DNA of 64,000 nt from Chelonoidis abingdonii (GCF_003597395.2 NC_133776.1:40726704-40790703); one strand, 5' to 3'; positions 46,868 to 60,379 are shown, counted from the stretch's first letter. The notes: generated by a model from the sequence alone, not told the origin. Translations and numbers: made by a program.

Positions 46868-47708
46868 AACTGTGTCTCTGAATTTCAGTAATAATTGATT
46901 CCTTAGCATAAAGTCAGAGGTAAGGTCACTTGCCATATATGGTACAATATACAATTTCTGACCATTTGTTTACACTGGAAATTGTAAGAATCCTCATACA
47001 TTTAAATGTTATCCATTAAGATTGTGTTGCCTTCCTGTAGACTGCCTGACCTTCCTGGATAAGATAAGAATGTGTTCGTGAACCTCTCATGTCCAAGAGT
47101 TAAAAATGCATCAAGGGATCTAGGCACTTCTGAATGCTGGAAAGAAAACAGCAGATAAACAAACTGGAACTTTACTGAGAAGTAACTAGAACTTTGAAGC
47201 ATGCTACTACCCTGACTCAAACCCACAAACAGGAAGTTTTCTTTCCCTTTTATACCACAATCTATTACATTTCCTCCTGAAGATTTCTGTTCCGTCCAAC
47301 ATTTTTAAAATACATGTGATGCAAACTTTAAACTCAGTCCCATTGTTCATACCCTTAACAGTCTTCAACTTGTTTTAGCTTGTGTGTGGCCTTGCTGTTC
47401 TACCTTGAAATCACATCATAGGGTCAGCAGTTACTGGCACTTAACTATTGAAGTCTGGTCTTTACCAATTTTAACATGACAGACTCTTTGATTGTTCCTG
47501 GAAAACAGACATTCCACCCTTTTAATGTTGATTCCAATCCAGATATATAGTAGCTGGTTCATCATTAGCTTGCATTTCAGCCCATCACTATCTTCATTCA
47601 TCCTATTAGGATCTGCAGTGTCCTGTGGTTGTCTTTTCTCCCCTACAGAAGTGATATATGTGTGAGGTCTATGCCAGGTTTCTTTTTAGGTAGCTCTTGT
47701 TTCTCTAA
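46868..47708. other. intergenic DNA, no feature seen
   Basis: No recognisable exon or repeat boundary. Confidence 0.4.
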
Positions 47709-48003
47709 GGCTACGTCTTCACTACCCGCCGTATTGGCGGGTAGCAATCGATTTCTTGGAGATTGATATACCGCTTCTCATCTAGACGTGATATATCAAT
47801 CCCCGAACGCACTCCTGTCAACTCTGGAACTCCACCAAAGCGAGTGGCGGTAGCGGAGTTGACAGGGGGAGCCGCGGACCTCAATCCTGCGCCGTGAGGA
47901 CGGTAGGTAATTCGATCTAAGATACTTTGACTTCAGCTACGTTATTCACGTAGCTGAAGTTGCATATCTAAGATCGATCTCCTCCCCTAGTGTAGACCAG
48001 CCC
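47709..48003. mobile_element. Harbinger-type MITE
   Basis: The ends GGCTACGTCTTCACTACCCG and CTAGTGTAGACCAGCCC are imperfect inverted repeats, flanked by TAA at the left and TGA at the right (3-bp TNA, one mismatch). Near the right end the interior has an almost perfect palindrome, 'cttcagctacgttattcacgtagctgaag'-like, around 47931-47960. Non-coding. Confidence 0.7.
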
Positions 48004-48008
48004 TGATA

Positions 48009-48319
48009 CAGGGTTCGGCAATCTTTCAGAAGTGGTGTACTGAGTCTTCATTTATTAACTCTAATTTAAGGTTTCACATGCCAGTAATACATTTTAATGT
48101 TTTTAGAAGATCTCTGTCTATAAGTCTATAATATATAACTAAATTATTGTTGTATGTAAAGTAAATAAGTTTTTAAAAATGTTCAAGAAACTTCATTTAA
48201 AATTAAATTAAAATGCAGAGCCCCCTGGACTGGTGGCCAGGACCCAGACAGTGAGAGTGCCACTGAAAATCAGCTCGTGTGCCGCTTTCGGCACACATAC
48301 CATAGGTTGCCTATTCCTG
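48009..48319 (-). mobile_element. non-autonomous hAT element, AT-rich subfamily (copy 3)
   Basis: Reverse-oriented relative of the copies at 607 and 30991, starting CAGGGTTCGGCAATC and ending GGTTGCCTATTCCTG. The flanking octamers CCCTGATA and TTCTAATA do not form a convincing duplication, so this copy is older or its flanks have changed. It lies 5 bp from the Harbinger MITE end at 48003. Confidence 0.82.
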
Positions 48320-48408
48320 TTCTAATAGATGCCATATTCTGAGGTATCAGTGTGATAAGATTTGAATTCTGCTCCTATTCTTGATGAAATACTATAAGAC
48401 CCCTCAGG

Positions 48409-49644
48409 TGCTCCTAGGGGAGTTCTGTGCCAAAAAATTAAAAATCCTGCACACAATATTTTAAAATTTTGCATATTTTGTCAAAATAACACCATATAAT
48501 CATGCCAATTTCAATTATTTTGATAATTTATTTCAAAATACCTGTCAGCAAATATATCTGTAACAATACAGACAACAAAAAAGATTCAGGAAATGTTTTT
48601 TGACAAATAGATTTCTTACTAGGCATATTAATACAGAACTTTGAGTAATAATTCATTTAAACTACAATACAGAAATGGATTTCCTACACCCCTCAGAAGC
48701 AATGCAAAGGCTTGGAAGATTTAGGAGTAATGGATGAGCTGAGGGAGAGGGAAATAATTGCTGGAAAGGAACCTGGGAATGAACTTAGAGAGTTGTTGGA
48801 TGTGGGTGGGAGAATTATGAACAGAGGGTTTTTTTTTGAGGGGTGGGGAGATTGTTAGGGAGTTGGGGAGCCTTCCCCGGACAGACCCTGGCTGACTCCT
48901 AGTTTCTCCCATTCAATCAGGTACATCTATCCCCTGTTCCCATTGTCCCTGCACCCTCACTTTCCCCATCCCTATGTGTCCCTGCACCCCTACTCAGCCA
49001 CCCATCCCCAGGTGAACTTGCACCCCATTCAACCACCCCAATCTCCCTGTCCCCATGTGTCCCTGCACCCACCATGGCCTTATACTCCCACTCAGCCACC
49101 CCAGCCCCCATGTGTTCCTGCATTCACTCAGTCAGTCCTCCTCTGCCATCCCCAAGTGTCCCTGTACCCCCACAGAGCCACTCCCTCCGCCCCTGTCCAC
49201 ATGTGCCCCTGCACTCCCCATCTCCTACCCCCATGTGGTACTGCACCCCCCACGCTCATTCAGCGCTTGGCTCAGTGCTGTCACTCCACTATCTCCTGTG
49301 CCCCTGCCCCAGTCTGTCCCCCCACTGGTCCTTCTGAACTCCAGTCTATGTGAACCCCCCAGCAGCCCCATGTGCCCTGCTCTTTCCATCCTCCTGCCCC
49401 CATATCCTATGCCTCTTCATCTCACCGTGCAGGCAAGTCGCTGTGAGGAAGCCAACCTATCCCCTTCCCTCTCCACAGCAGGCTGAGCCAGCAGCCCTTT
49501 CTTCTGGCAAGACAGCAGCCCCTGGTTGGTGACACTGCAGTCCCTTCCCGGCAGAATGTATTTTCTGCGGGGGTAGCGGGGATGGAATCTGTAAGGGACA
49601 TGAATTCTGCACATGCACAGTGGTGCTGAATTCTCCCAGAAGTA
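48409..49644. mobile_element. TIR transposon with a minisatellite interior
   Basis: The left end TGCTCCTAGGGGAGTTCTG and right end TGCTGAATTCTCCCAGAAGTA are inverted repeats. Subterminal 'ctgtgccaaaaaattaaaa' at the left and 'gaattctgcacatgcacagt' at the right are typical of this family as I remember it from turtle genomes. The left third is AT-rich; the right part is C-rich and tandemly repeated. Superfamily not assigned. Confidence 0.65.
48940..49260 (+). repeat. degenerate C-rich minisatellite within the TIR transposon
   Basis: About eight imperfect units of roughly 35-45 bp share the pattern CCCCATGTGTCCCTGCACCC followed by a 'ctcagccaccc' segment. This gives the proline/histidine-rich open frames on the plus strand (136-143 codons), which are translation artefacts of the repeat. 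Confidence 0.75.
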
Positions 49645-49990
49645 ATGCGTCTAGGAGGCCTACAGAGCTACTACGTAGCTGATTGCTCCTGTTGCTACCC
49701 AGCAACAGCTGTAATCTGCTTTTGCTCCAATGCCCATGACTCACTGTGGAGACAGACTATGGGAAGTCCTGCCTGAAGGGGTTTGACAGGCAGCAGGCTC
49801 GTGGCGCTTGATTGGGTCCCCACTCTATATAAACACAAGGGGCAGTTCAGGTAACAGTGTGGATTTCCTGTAGTTGCTATGGCCATGGGTGCCCTAGGCT
49901 TGATTTGGAATTTGCCTTCCGACCCTGAAACCTGACTATTAACTTTTCTGTTACTCCCAGCCTGAGGTTTCATGCTGCTCTAATCCTTGG
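49645..49990. other. possible LTR-like fragment
   Basis: A CTATATAAACACAAGG box near 49826, followed by a 'tgaccctgaaacctgact'-like C/T-rich stretch, resembles turtle LTR sequences, but I cannot define ends or a polyadenylation signal. Confidence 0.3.
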
Positions 49991-52900
49991 ATCTGGCTGA
50001 CCTTATTATGATCCTGACAGACAGTATGTAGCCACCCTGGTTAACATTTCTCTCATGTTTCACTGAAAACAAACAGAAGTCAAATAAAAACATACCTTCT
50101 CTTGCTAGAAGGTTGTAATATAACATTATTTTATTTCTTAAAATTCAGCATAACACACAAGAATCCAAAAACAAGAAGCAGCCTGTTTTCTCTAAGGCAG
50201 AGAGCCAGAACTTGCTGTTCCATAATTAAGATTAAGCTGAGTTTTGCACTTAAAAGAAGGATTCAACCACTTTTATCTGAAGCTGGGCACATCTAAAGTA
50301 CATGCCAATCTATTTCTGTGTGAAATACCAATTAGCAATTGAGCAGAAGAATATAACACACCAGTCCCAGGGCTATTTCTTAAATCTAACAGAACCTGAG
50401 GGTCTATTTCTCCTTTTTAAAATCATAATTTTAACTACCTAATCATTCTTTCAATTATACCTTTTGATTATGGATACCCTGGGCTTGTATTTCTCTAACA
50501 TGTTCCCCAATGCTTTGCTAAATCTTTAATCTCTCATCTAGACAAAGGTCACTAACCATTTCTGATAGTATCCCCTACCTAGCAAATACTGCTTTAAGCA
50601 CTCATTCTCAGTATGTATAAGCATTTAAATAAACAGGCAATAATCAGCTAAAAAGAATTTACTTTGAAATCACAATTTTGTGCCTGCTTTTTGCCACAGC
50701 ATACTTGGAAATTAATGTGGTATCCCAGGTTCTTTTGGGTTGCTTTGTTCATGTTGTACAAATTTGGCATGTTTCTAGAGCATTTGGAATGTTATATTAC
50801 ATATATGATCAATGCCTGACTGAAGTAGCACCGGTTTTATTCCCTTTGATACCCTGATGACTTATGCACATGTAACTGTTCTAACCTTATATTCCTACTT
50901 CCTCCTGGGATATGTATATTACTACCTATCAATATTAGTCCATCTGGAGTCTTTGCAAAATCTTTCATTACATTCAGTTGATGACTATGCCATGTTTTAG
51001 TCAGCAAGGCCAGTTTCCCACCTCTGTATAAGTGTACCACTGCATTTCAGCATCTCTTTCGGTTTCCTTTTAGAGTTTGTTACCTCAGTCTCAGATGTCT
51101 GCCATTTTAACACGTATGAACTTATGATATTTAAATGATGATCTTTGCTTACTTTCTTTGGGAATCGCCACATTTATCCTCAAAAAACTTTATTTTGTAT
51201 TGTATCTTGTTTGTGTTAAATGTGGTATATTCATCTCTTGCTCTTGGCATTAACTTCCTGATAATGTTATCATGCTCAGATTCATCAGTTGAAGCAATAA
51301 TCTGCAATTACAGTACATACAGTCCAGGAATATACTAACACTTTCATTCTTTTTCTGGACTATTTCACTATTTGATTTAATCCCTAATGATAATCTACAA
51401 AATCTGTATTGTTACCACAGGGTATTAAACAAGCAAAAAATGCTCATCCAGCTGTACATGCAAATATCTTTCTCTCTCATGTAAAAATCAGCCTTTGTGT
51501 ATTCTCTAGTGTGAGTGCAGAACAGCGCTAATTGTTAAGTTTTAGCTTTCTGGGGTATAAATAATGTGCCTGCTAGCAAACTACTAACCTGTTCAGCTGA
51601 AACATCAGATCTCTTAATTTCCAGCATCTTCAAAAATAACAATGGTTTTTCTCCCAAGAGAAGCGAAAAGTATCTTTTTACACTCATGAAAATGGGGTAA
51701 CATTTCTGGCAATACAAATGTGCTCATCACCACAAAATTCAAACACATCAACATACTCTAATTACATCCTCTTGGGTAGCAAATGTTCTTTAGAGACTGC
51801 AAGCTTCCCTCTGTGCTGTCAGTGTAGCACCTCCCTTGTTTAACATCAGTGTAGACATTACTCCAGCTACACAGCAGGGCAACTTACGTTTAATGTAATG
51901 GTGGGACTCACCACGTGGTGCTACAACAGTCTTATAAGTGCTTTTTCTTAGTGTGCAAATGAGATACAGTTTTTTAAAAAATGTATTGTTAGTTTTATGA
52001 TGTAGTTTCTTTATGGGAGTTGCTCTGTCCTGTAATAGCTTTAAATTGCTGGGGTGCACTTGCTCCCTAGTAGGACTATGAACATTTTTCAAAAGTAAAG
52101 GATGTGTATGATGGAAGAACAGTAAGGCCAAATTTGAATGGCGTGGGCCTGGCCATCCCTCTGTCAGCATGATGGAGGGCCAGTGGGGCCAGCTTTTAGG
52201 GGTTTTGTAACCTGGTACATGGGGTTGCAACATCATGCAAATTTGACCTGGCCACCTCCCCTAGAATTCTAAATCTGTACAGGGACACCTCTTATCCTGA
52301 AATTCAACTAGGATGTAGTGTTGCCGGAGTGGGTCAGATTCTGCCCTTACAGCAAAACTGAGTAAAAGTACTTATCTAGTCAGGACAAGCAATTTTGTTT
52401 AGTTAAATAATGGATTCCCTTATAATACAAGGCTGTTGGCATCCTTACTCCCCGAGAACCAGGCATTGGATTTTGGGCTTAGAATTCCAGAAGAGGGGTT
52501 TTCCTGTGCACTTCCATTTGTGACTGTCTGTTTAAGGACTGGTGAATATAATACCAAATTAAACTAAGAAAATACCCACACTGCATACTACTGACTATTT
52601 TTTCAATGGGAAAACCAACTTTCATGGCCCTGACATCTGCTACTGCTTTGCAGAGGTTAAACGGTATTCTTTGTAGCCAAACTACATTCAGCATAAACAT
52701 GTTTACATCAGGTCTAGTACAGTATTTTATCAACAGATATCACATTGCTCAATGCCACTGGAAGAGGAGCTTGAATGGCACTTTGTGATGTAATTTTTTG
52801 AAGTGCTTTTGAATTTTTTGAAGTGCTAAGAAGCAATGTTTACCATTTGTTGTCAGGAATGGTGACTTGTGCTTTTCTCAGATCTCACTTGCAATTCCTA

Positions 52901-54175
52901 ATACAGTCCTGCTGTTAATATCTTGTAACTAAAGGTAGCTTTGGATAATTTTATACACTCAATTTAACAGCATAAGCAAATGACTCATTCTTGCTTAGCT
53001 TTTGTTCTAAAATCTGCTGTCATGATGGGTGAATAGGCTGATAATTAGTTATGGCTAATTCATATTCAGGTATCCTAATGCTGTTAGACCACCATCCTCC
53101 ATTTTGAACAGCACCCATTGTTCCTTCCTCATGCCCCCTGCCGCTCAATTAAATCACCAATGACCTTGTAAGGCAGTCTCTGAAGGGGAATAACTAGATG
53201 TTCTGCCACACCCATTCAGACTCCTCAACGGTGGCCAGCAAAGTATAACTACTCTCCAACCTACCAGTGAATATATCTCCATTTTACAGTAGCTGCTAAT
53301 ATTTATACTAGTTGGCAAATTTGTCTATTTACCCATCCTTGCTCTCATAGTCAATATTTTTTCAGACAGTGATCATTAACTTGGAACAGGGCTAGGATTA
53401 GCCCCACTGAATGATCCAGATCTTGGATTTTTTTTCTTGTACAAGTGAAATGCTCTTTGCTATGGCTTGCATTTTGAGTGATTCAGATTAAGTATCACTA
53501 TCCCAGGTCAGCAGACACAAAACAAGCAACAGCATAAAACAGTCAGCGTGGGCTGCCTCTATCCCATCTGTACAAAGCTACCCTCCTAAATCCTATATTC
53601 TCTCAGCAGCTCCTCCTGTCATACTGCTGAGAAAGGCTACTTATGTAACCTTAATTGCTTATAAGGGTAACAGGGTCCACCTGTTCTGTCTGGCACAGCT
53701 GCTTTCTGTTAGCTCAGACAAGCTGGGGAGGGAGAAACTCCTACCTACTCTTCAGGCTTTCTACTCCCATAGTCTTGAGCCTGACTAGAATCTGGATTGG
53801 AATTTCAAACAGATCCCCTAGGAACAGCAATTGGCTTCCTAGGCAACCGCTGGTGGCCTGAACGCATTACTGCAGTATTTACATGGTAATTGAGGGGTTG
53901 TTTCAGTAGGACAGTTGAGAGGGAGGAAGGGTTTTCAGATCATGATGTTTCTGTCATAAATAGTGTGTATTATTTTTTGTGGGGATTTAGGTAAATTCAG
54001 ACCCATACAGGAGCCATGTTGCCTGGGCAGTGGTTTTGTGAAAAGTGGCAGCTACTCCTGCCCCTGATGTGCCCCTCCACAGAGAGTGGGATAGGATAAG
54101 GAGCCCATAGTGCTAGCTTTAAACAATCTGTGGATTCTCTTATGCCAGAGGAATCTGTAGATGTTGGGTAATCAG
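49991..54175. other. intergenic DNA, no gene seen
   Basis: AT-rich. A 17-bp direct duplication (gaattttttgaagtgct-like) occurs at about 52793-52827. No recognisable protein domain in any open frame. Confidence 0.45.
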
Positions 54176-54261
54176 ATGTCCTGATTTTAGGGTCTTTTCT
54201 TATATAGGCTTCTATTACCCCCAACCCCATCCTGATTTTTCACACTTGCTGTCTGGTCACC
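54176..54261. mobile_element. TA-type MITE with GGGTGACCAGA-like ends, copy 2
   Basis: Starts GGGTAATCAGATGTCCTGA and ends CTGTCTGGTCACC, collinear with the 119-bp element at 30790 but with an internal deletion and diverged ends. Confidence 0.6.
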
Positions 54262-55674
54262 ATATGCAGATGGCATGTCAGGGAAGCTTCTTTTACTGCT
54301 CAGTAGTTGGATAAGCTGAGGATCTACCTAAGAAACTTCTGAATTTTAAATATATTTTGTGTTTACATTTTTCTAAAGCATTTAGTGTTCATGAGAAGTG
54401 CTAGCTTGATAATAGTGAACATGGAAATCCCCTATTTTACAGAAGAGATACAATTTGGGCAGTGGCATTGCCATCTTTCTTACTGCCCCTTCAGTTACTA
54501 TGCCTCAATCCTGTCCAGGCAGGACCACCTCTGCATGTAAGAGAGTATGAAAATACCTTTAAAATCCTTGGCCTCCCCTCACCATTAAAATTGCTACCAA
54601 CATTTAATAAGTGTATTTACATTTCATATATCATTGCACCTATTACCACTTAAAAAGGTAATAAGCACCTTAAAAACATTAGTTGGAGACACAGATGAGC
54701 TCAGGTTAACACAGGCATAATTCACTCTCTAATAAGATCTGGTACTGTAAAAAGAAAATAAACCCAAAGACAATACAAGTTACTAAAATCTTTCTTCCTA
54801 ACTTGGTAATACTGGTATATATTAGAGCAGGCAAGTACAATTACCTTTGCAATGGAGATCCTTTAGCATCCCAACCTGCTGTTCCATTTAATGAAGGAAA
54901 TAAACACATTATGATTTGTGGTGGTGGAAATGTGTATAAACTAGTATGGTTTGCTTACTTGGGGAAACACTAATATGACTTATTAGTTGTGACACCAGAG
55001 CCACTTTGTTCCCCGTTTCTGTGACTAGAATGTAAGATGTATAAAAGCTGGAGCTGTGTCATACCTAAGTGAAGATGCATATCATTGGGACACTCACCTC
55101 CAATGTCTTATCCCTGCTTAAAATTAACACCCGCTGAGGGATACTGTAAATCAGTCAGGGTCTCTGCCCAATACACATTGTCTGGTTCTGCAGAATCTGC
55201 AATATACACTCATCCCAGTTCTCTCTATATAGAACATTAAAGTACTGTGCATCTAAACAGCATCTTAACTCAAACACTCTGACTTTATCTTACTGCTTTA
55301 ATTGTGCTCAGGGACAGGCTTGGGAATGTATCTTTCTTTCTGCAACCTGCTCATAGTGAATAGTGCTCATTATCACAAATAGTGCCCCAGAGGAAGGGTA
55401 ACACAACAGAGCCATTAGGTACCAGGAAGCAAAAAGAATCACAGAACCCTTTAAGGTAGTCAATGTAGTAGATGGTGGGTTGGTGAGGGATGTCATAGAG
55501 AGTGGGCTGGTGAGGGGGTGTTTGTTGGCAGAGAACAGGCAGGGAATAGACACAGCTTTCTGAGGCTGCAAAGGGAAGACAGGAAGAGCTGACAATGGGG
55601 CTGGGCTACCTTTGCAGTGGCTTCCACCACCACTTTTAATTATTCATTGCCTGATCTTTATTTTTGAGTGAAAC
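54262..55674. other. intergenic DNA, no feature seen
   Basis: No recognisable exon or repeat boundary. Confidence 0.4.
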
Positions 55675-55686
55675 TTGTATTAGTGA

Positions 55687-55914
55687 CAGGTATCAGAGGG
55701 GTAGCCGTGTTAGTCTGGATCTGGAAAAAGCAACAAAGAGTCCTGTGGCACCTTATAGACTAACAGAAGTATTGGAGCATAAGCTTTCATGGGTGAATAC
55801 CCACTTCATCAGACGCCACTAATGTCTGACAAAGTGGGTATTTATTCACTCACAAAAGCTTATGCTCCAATACTTCTGTTAGTCTACAAAGTGCCACAGG
55901 ATTCTTTGTCGCTT
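55687..55914. mobile_element. Penelope-like element, short inverted dimer
   Basis: The left arm starts CAGGTATCAGAGGGGTAGCC and runs through AGTCCTGTGGCACCTTATAG to CACTTCATCAGACGCC. After a few bases the module returns in reverse complement (AAAGTGGGTATT ... AAAGTGCCACAGGATTCTTT). The flanks TTGTATTAGTGA (55675-55686) and TTGTATGAGTGA (55915-55926) form a 12-bp duplication with one mismatch. It has the same architecture as 18971-19549 but much shorter arms. Confidence 0.78.
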
Positions 55915-55926
55915 TTGTATGAGTGA

Positions 55927-58900
55927 ATATTTGCCCAGTGACCAGATTCCATACAAATACAGTCAAAACTGAGCATTCGTTCCAGACCTATCCAAACTTA
56001 ATTTCAAATGAGACAGTATAAAAATAAACAATCATCCCATCAAATCTAGCTGAGTTTACTGTGAACAGCTGCAACCAGCAGGAGTGGGTTAATACACTGG
56101 AAAGGTCCAAATTGGGAAAAGGCGATTATAACAATGTCTTACTACTTTCAGATCAGACAAGTCTCCCTGTATTCATGATGGCTCTTACAAGTACATGTGT
56201 GGCACTTTTGGGGAAAGATCTTCAGTCTCCTTTACAGCTGTGACTTTGTACCATCAGTTACCTACTTCTTTCCTCATTGCCCTGGAGAGGCCAGAATACT
56301 TAATTTCTCCAAGTGTGTCTTTCATTAACACTTCGGCTATCCAGGCCTGGTCTTCATCAGAATAAATCTTTAATTTTAGTTGTGTAGAATAAAAAAATAT
56401 ATATATATAAAAGAGCTAAAAATAAACACCATAGAGAAAGCATTTCTAGATTGGCATTGAGCTTAGTTACAAACTAGAGGATCTGGGCCAGAGCCTGAAC
56501 TGTTCATCTAGCTGATTTGCACTGTTCGGGCACCAAAACAAAACTGGAAAACTGGTGGGGCAGCTGAGGAGTCTCCTGGCATAAGAGAATCCCTCAGCGC
56601 TGTAAAGCCCACTCCCAACTCCCCTTTCCTGGCACAGGGAACGTACCCTGGCCAGCAGAACAGTCCCTAAGAAACTTACTGACTGCATAACAGAAAGTAG
56701 CCCTGAGGCGCTGGGTGGTCCTAAGATCTGTTGTTGGAAAGGTGGCTTGAAGCCACCTTTGCCTGAAGTCCTGCACCATTCACAGATCAGAGAGATCCAA
56801 GGTTCTGGCAATATGTTACCTGGGTCCATATGTGGCAAAAATTTATCTTGTCATGCAGCCTAAAGTTGCTGCTTTTCCACCAGTTTGATGTCTCCATTGT
56901 GATGTCACAGAACTCCTACATGGACTCTTTTCTGACAAAAACAAAACAAAAACCAGGGTTTGGCATGCTAATTTTACAAGGACATCGCTCTATTGTCTAC
57001 AGTAGTTATTCCTGATTTAAATCAGAATAAGGCCCAGAAGCCATAACCTTTTGAAGTCCAGGAGTCACGAATCCTTTAGTATTTGGGATTACATCATTTG
57101 TTTAATGCATACTTTCCCTTAGATTTTCATTTTATAAAGAAAATGAGTTTGCTTCTACATTTCCACTGTATATTTTTTTCTTGACACAGACACCAGGCAA
57201 TATTCCCTGTACATATCCATTTCCAACTGTTCCTTCAAATATAATGATGATGCTCATTTTTTTGCATACAGCTTATTATCATGTCTCAAGGGCAGGGAAA
57301 TTCAGGATAGAGGTAGGACGGAGGGGCTCGAGTCTAGAATGGAAAGGGTTGGATTGTGCACTCTGTGACCAGATTGGAACCTGTGTTCCTCTCCTTCCAG
57401 ATCAGAGTCTTAGGACTGCCCTCCCCTTGTCATTCACTATACCTACCCCAGTATATCTGATTTTAGTTCAACGCCTGCAGTTCTGCTGTCTCCGGGACAA
57501 TGACAGTGTTAATCAATGACCAGTCAGCGTTAATCAAAGCATCATAGATGTATTTAGGGCAAAAGCAATACAGAGAAAGCATCATAAAACAATAGTCTAC
57601 ATGCACGCTAAGCTTACTAGATGTCACTCATCCTCTCCCTGAGACCCTGGTAGGTCCATACACAACATCTCAGTTCTTTATTCTAGAGTGAGTCTGCTGA
57701 GCCAGATCAGTCTGACTTTTTTACAGTATGGGAACTTTGTCTCCCAGGCCTCCTGACCCAGGTAATGCCAGTCAAGGCTACTGCCCCCAGGGGGTGAATT
57801 TCAAAGGGCTGGGTATCTTCATAGCCAGAACTGAAAACTTGCAATTATTTCTCTCCCACCCTATCTCCCCAGTGATTCCAGATTCCCCACGAAACCAATC
57901 CAGCAAGCCAGGAACATGGTACATACACCACTTATTGATACAATAGTTTATGAATATCCCATGTGTCTATAGCCTCTGGCACATCTCTTTTGAAGTTTCT
58001 AGGCTTCCAAGGTCTCCCATCTGTCACAGGATACATAACAGACATACCATAGTATTCATTATGAAAAGGAGTCCTCAAGCAACGCTCAAGCACTTAAATC
58101 CAAACTGATCTCCAAATGCCACATCTGAAAGCAAACACATTGAAATGGATGAACCTGTCAATATGAAATTCATTAATCCCACTCTATCCCCCAAAGAAGA
58201 GTGATCTAGCTGTAGGACCTTTTGATGTGTGTTCTCATGTGTGGAAGTGGGGGAAAAGGAGAATTTCTTTCCTGCCATAGGACCAAAGCCTCAGGCCCAG
58301 GTATATGAGAATAAAGGGTATATTAGCCTGAGGCTAATCTGGCCAGTGCAGAAGGGACCACAGAATAGTTCCAAGTAAAATCCATGGAACTGCTCAGGTT
58401 TGTGCAGCTCTGCAAACAACCCACAAACGTACATATATATCATTACATTCTAATGCACAAAGCATGTTTGCTCTTCACATAGTAAGTGTCATTCACATAG
58501 ACTACAAACACTCCCTAGTTAATTTGGAATCTCTTCCACATATCTGTACTGTGGAAGAATTAAATTTGAATCTGTATCCTAGCACCAAGCACTGCATGTT
58601 GTGTGCAGCTGCCCCAATGTGCAGAAAATGGAACTATTTTCCTTGACATTAATTAAAGCAAGCAGTCATCACAATAATCACTCTAGGCAACCACGCAGCT
58701 ATTTATCTCTCAGCCTCCAGGAGGACACAGCTAAATACTTTGAGCCTTACTCCCTTCCCCCACTTCCACTGTTTTTGATATCCCATTCAGAATCTTTTGT
58801 CTCAATTTTACTATGCCTTGATCCTCCCCCTGGCTTAAAATGAGATTTGAAATTAAAATAGCATTTATGTTTGCAATGCCATTTCCACTGAAGTCAGCAG

Positions 58901-58942
58901 AGCTTTGGAAGCAGCAACGGTGGGTAACACAAAGGTACTGTG
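55927..58942. other. intergenic DNA, no gene seen
   Basis: A TA run at about 56397-56409. Open frames here (for example 56467-56838 minus, 57181-57519 plus) show no recognisable domain. Confidence 0.45.
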
Positions 58943-59751
58943 GGGCCAACACCTCAGATTTAGATGTCTAAGAACCAGTTTTTGGCTGAATTCAATCCAT
59001 GCCTGTGTAACCCTGTAGGCACCTAAACTTGGGTAGCACCTAAGTTTTCAGGGTAACAGTTCCCTTGGCACCTATGTTTCTGCCTTTAGGCATGTGCACT
59101 GTGCCTCACCCTAGGTGTCTGGACACCCACTTAAGCCTCTGAGCAATTCATGAACCACAGGAAGATAGGCGTTCATCTACTTCCAAGATATGTAGGGCCT
59201 GATCTGGAAGATGGCCTCTGAGGCTGTCTACCAAGTCAGGTCTCATGCAAAATGTGGCAGCAGGTAGTATCCTAGCTCAGTTTATAACTGTTAGCTAAGT
59301 GGTTTCAGCACTCACCTAACATACAGGTAAACTAAAGTTCAATTCCCCCCTTGGCCACATATGGAGATTTAACCACTGAGCTATCCTCATGGTGAAGCTG
59401 TGGATAAATAATGGAAAAATGGAAGGAGGAGAACTAGACCCTGGGCCTCTCACATCCCATGTGGGTGCCCTAATGACTGGAGAATCATCCCCACTCACTT
59501 GCTTTCTTTCTTGTCCAATTACTGTTCTACTATGGACAAATACTTAAATAGTTCAATTCCCGTCTCTGTCTGTTGGGGAGAAAGGATTTGAAGAGGGGTC
59601 TCTTACTTCCCAGGTGAGTCCTCTAAACAGTGGGCTAAAAGTTGTATAAGGTCAACTTCAGCTCCTTCTCCTCCAACTGTTTTTGCGTGGAGTAACGTAG
59701 GTGCCTAATTCATTCCCCCCCCAACCCCTCGTCTCAAAAAAAGCTTAGGTG

Positions 59752-60376
59752 TGTCAGGGAAAAAGGCCCCTAGTCTCTTATTACTACTAACAACTACTAG
59801 AATTAACAGGAGGCCTAATGGAAGTTTCCTAACAACCCAACTAAAATCCAGACAGCCTGCTTCAATCATTATTTGATAAAAATAGATGCATGTACTAACG
59901 ACATATTAATAAAGATAGAGAAGACGATTTATCAGCATATAAGCCATCTGGCCGGAATTGGGGAACTAGACACAGGTCACAAGGACCCCAAATAGGCCTG
60001 CGTAGCTGCCAAACAAAAACCGCAAGTAGGGTATCTGAACAGTCAAGGCCGCCTGACTGTCAGGGACTGTCTATACGGAAATGAAACACAGTACGCTTGC
60101 ATTTTAAGAGTTATAGGAGTTTATGTATCAAATAAGGCAATTACCTAATTGTTTATGAAATATAGAACCATAAAAAGGTATAACAAATGATTTAATGAAA
60201 TATGCTAATTTGCGGTTTGTAGCTATATAAGCTGGAGCAGAAGCATGCTGTTCAGGAGGCCAGCCCATCCCTTGCATGGGAGAACGCTGACCTCCACTTG
60301 TGCACAGGTGTATACTCAATAAAGGTGCCTCAGGCTGTCTGATCAAAGTACAGAGGTGGTCTTCTTTTCCCCAACA
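59752..60376 (+). repeat. 5' LTR of an endogenous gamma-type retrovirus
   Basis: A 625-bp LTR bounded by TGTCAGGGAA and CCCCAACA (TG...CA). It has a TATA box (CTATATAAG, about 60223-60231) and a polyadenylation signal AATAAA at 60318-60323, followed by the R/U5 region. The primer binding site begins 3 nt after the LTR end. No matching 3' LTR occurs in the remaining window. Confidence 0.88.
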
Positions 60377-60379
60377 ATT

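Noticed and set aside
48943..49486. 136-143-codon Pro/His-rich open frames; possible CRISPR-like array
   Set aside because: The repeats are degenerate, without conserved direct repeats and unique spacers, and lie inside a eukaryotic transposon; this is a minisatellite.
56467..56838. 123-codon minus-strand open frame as a gene
   Set aside because: No domain, no splice context, and an overlapping frame on the same strand is equally open.
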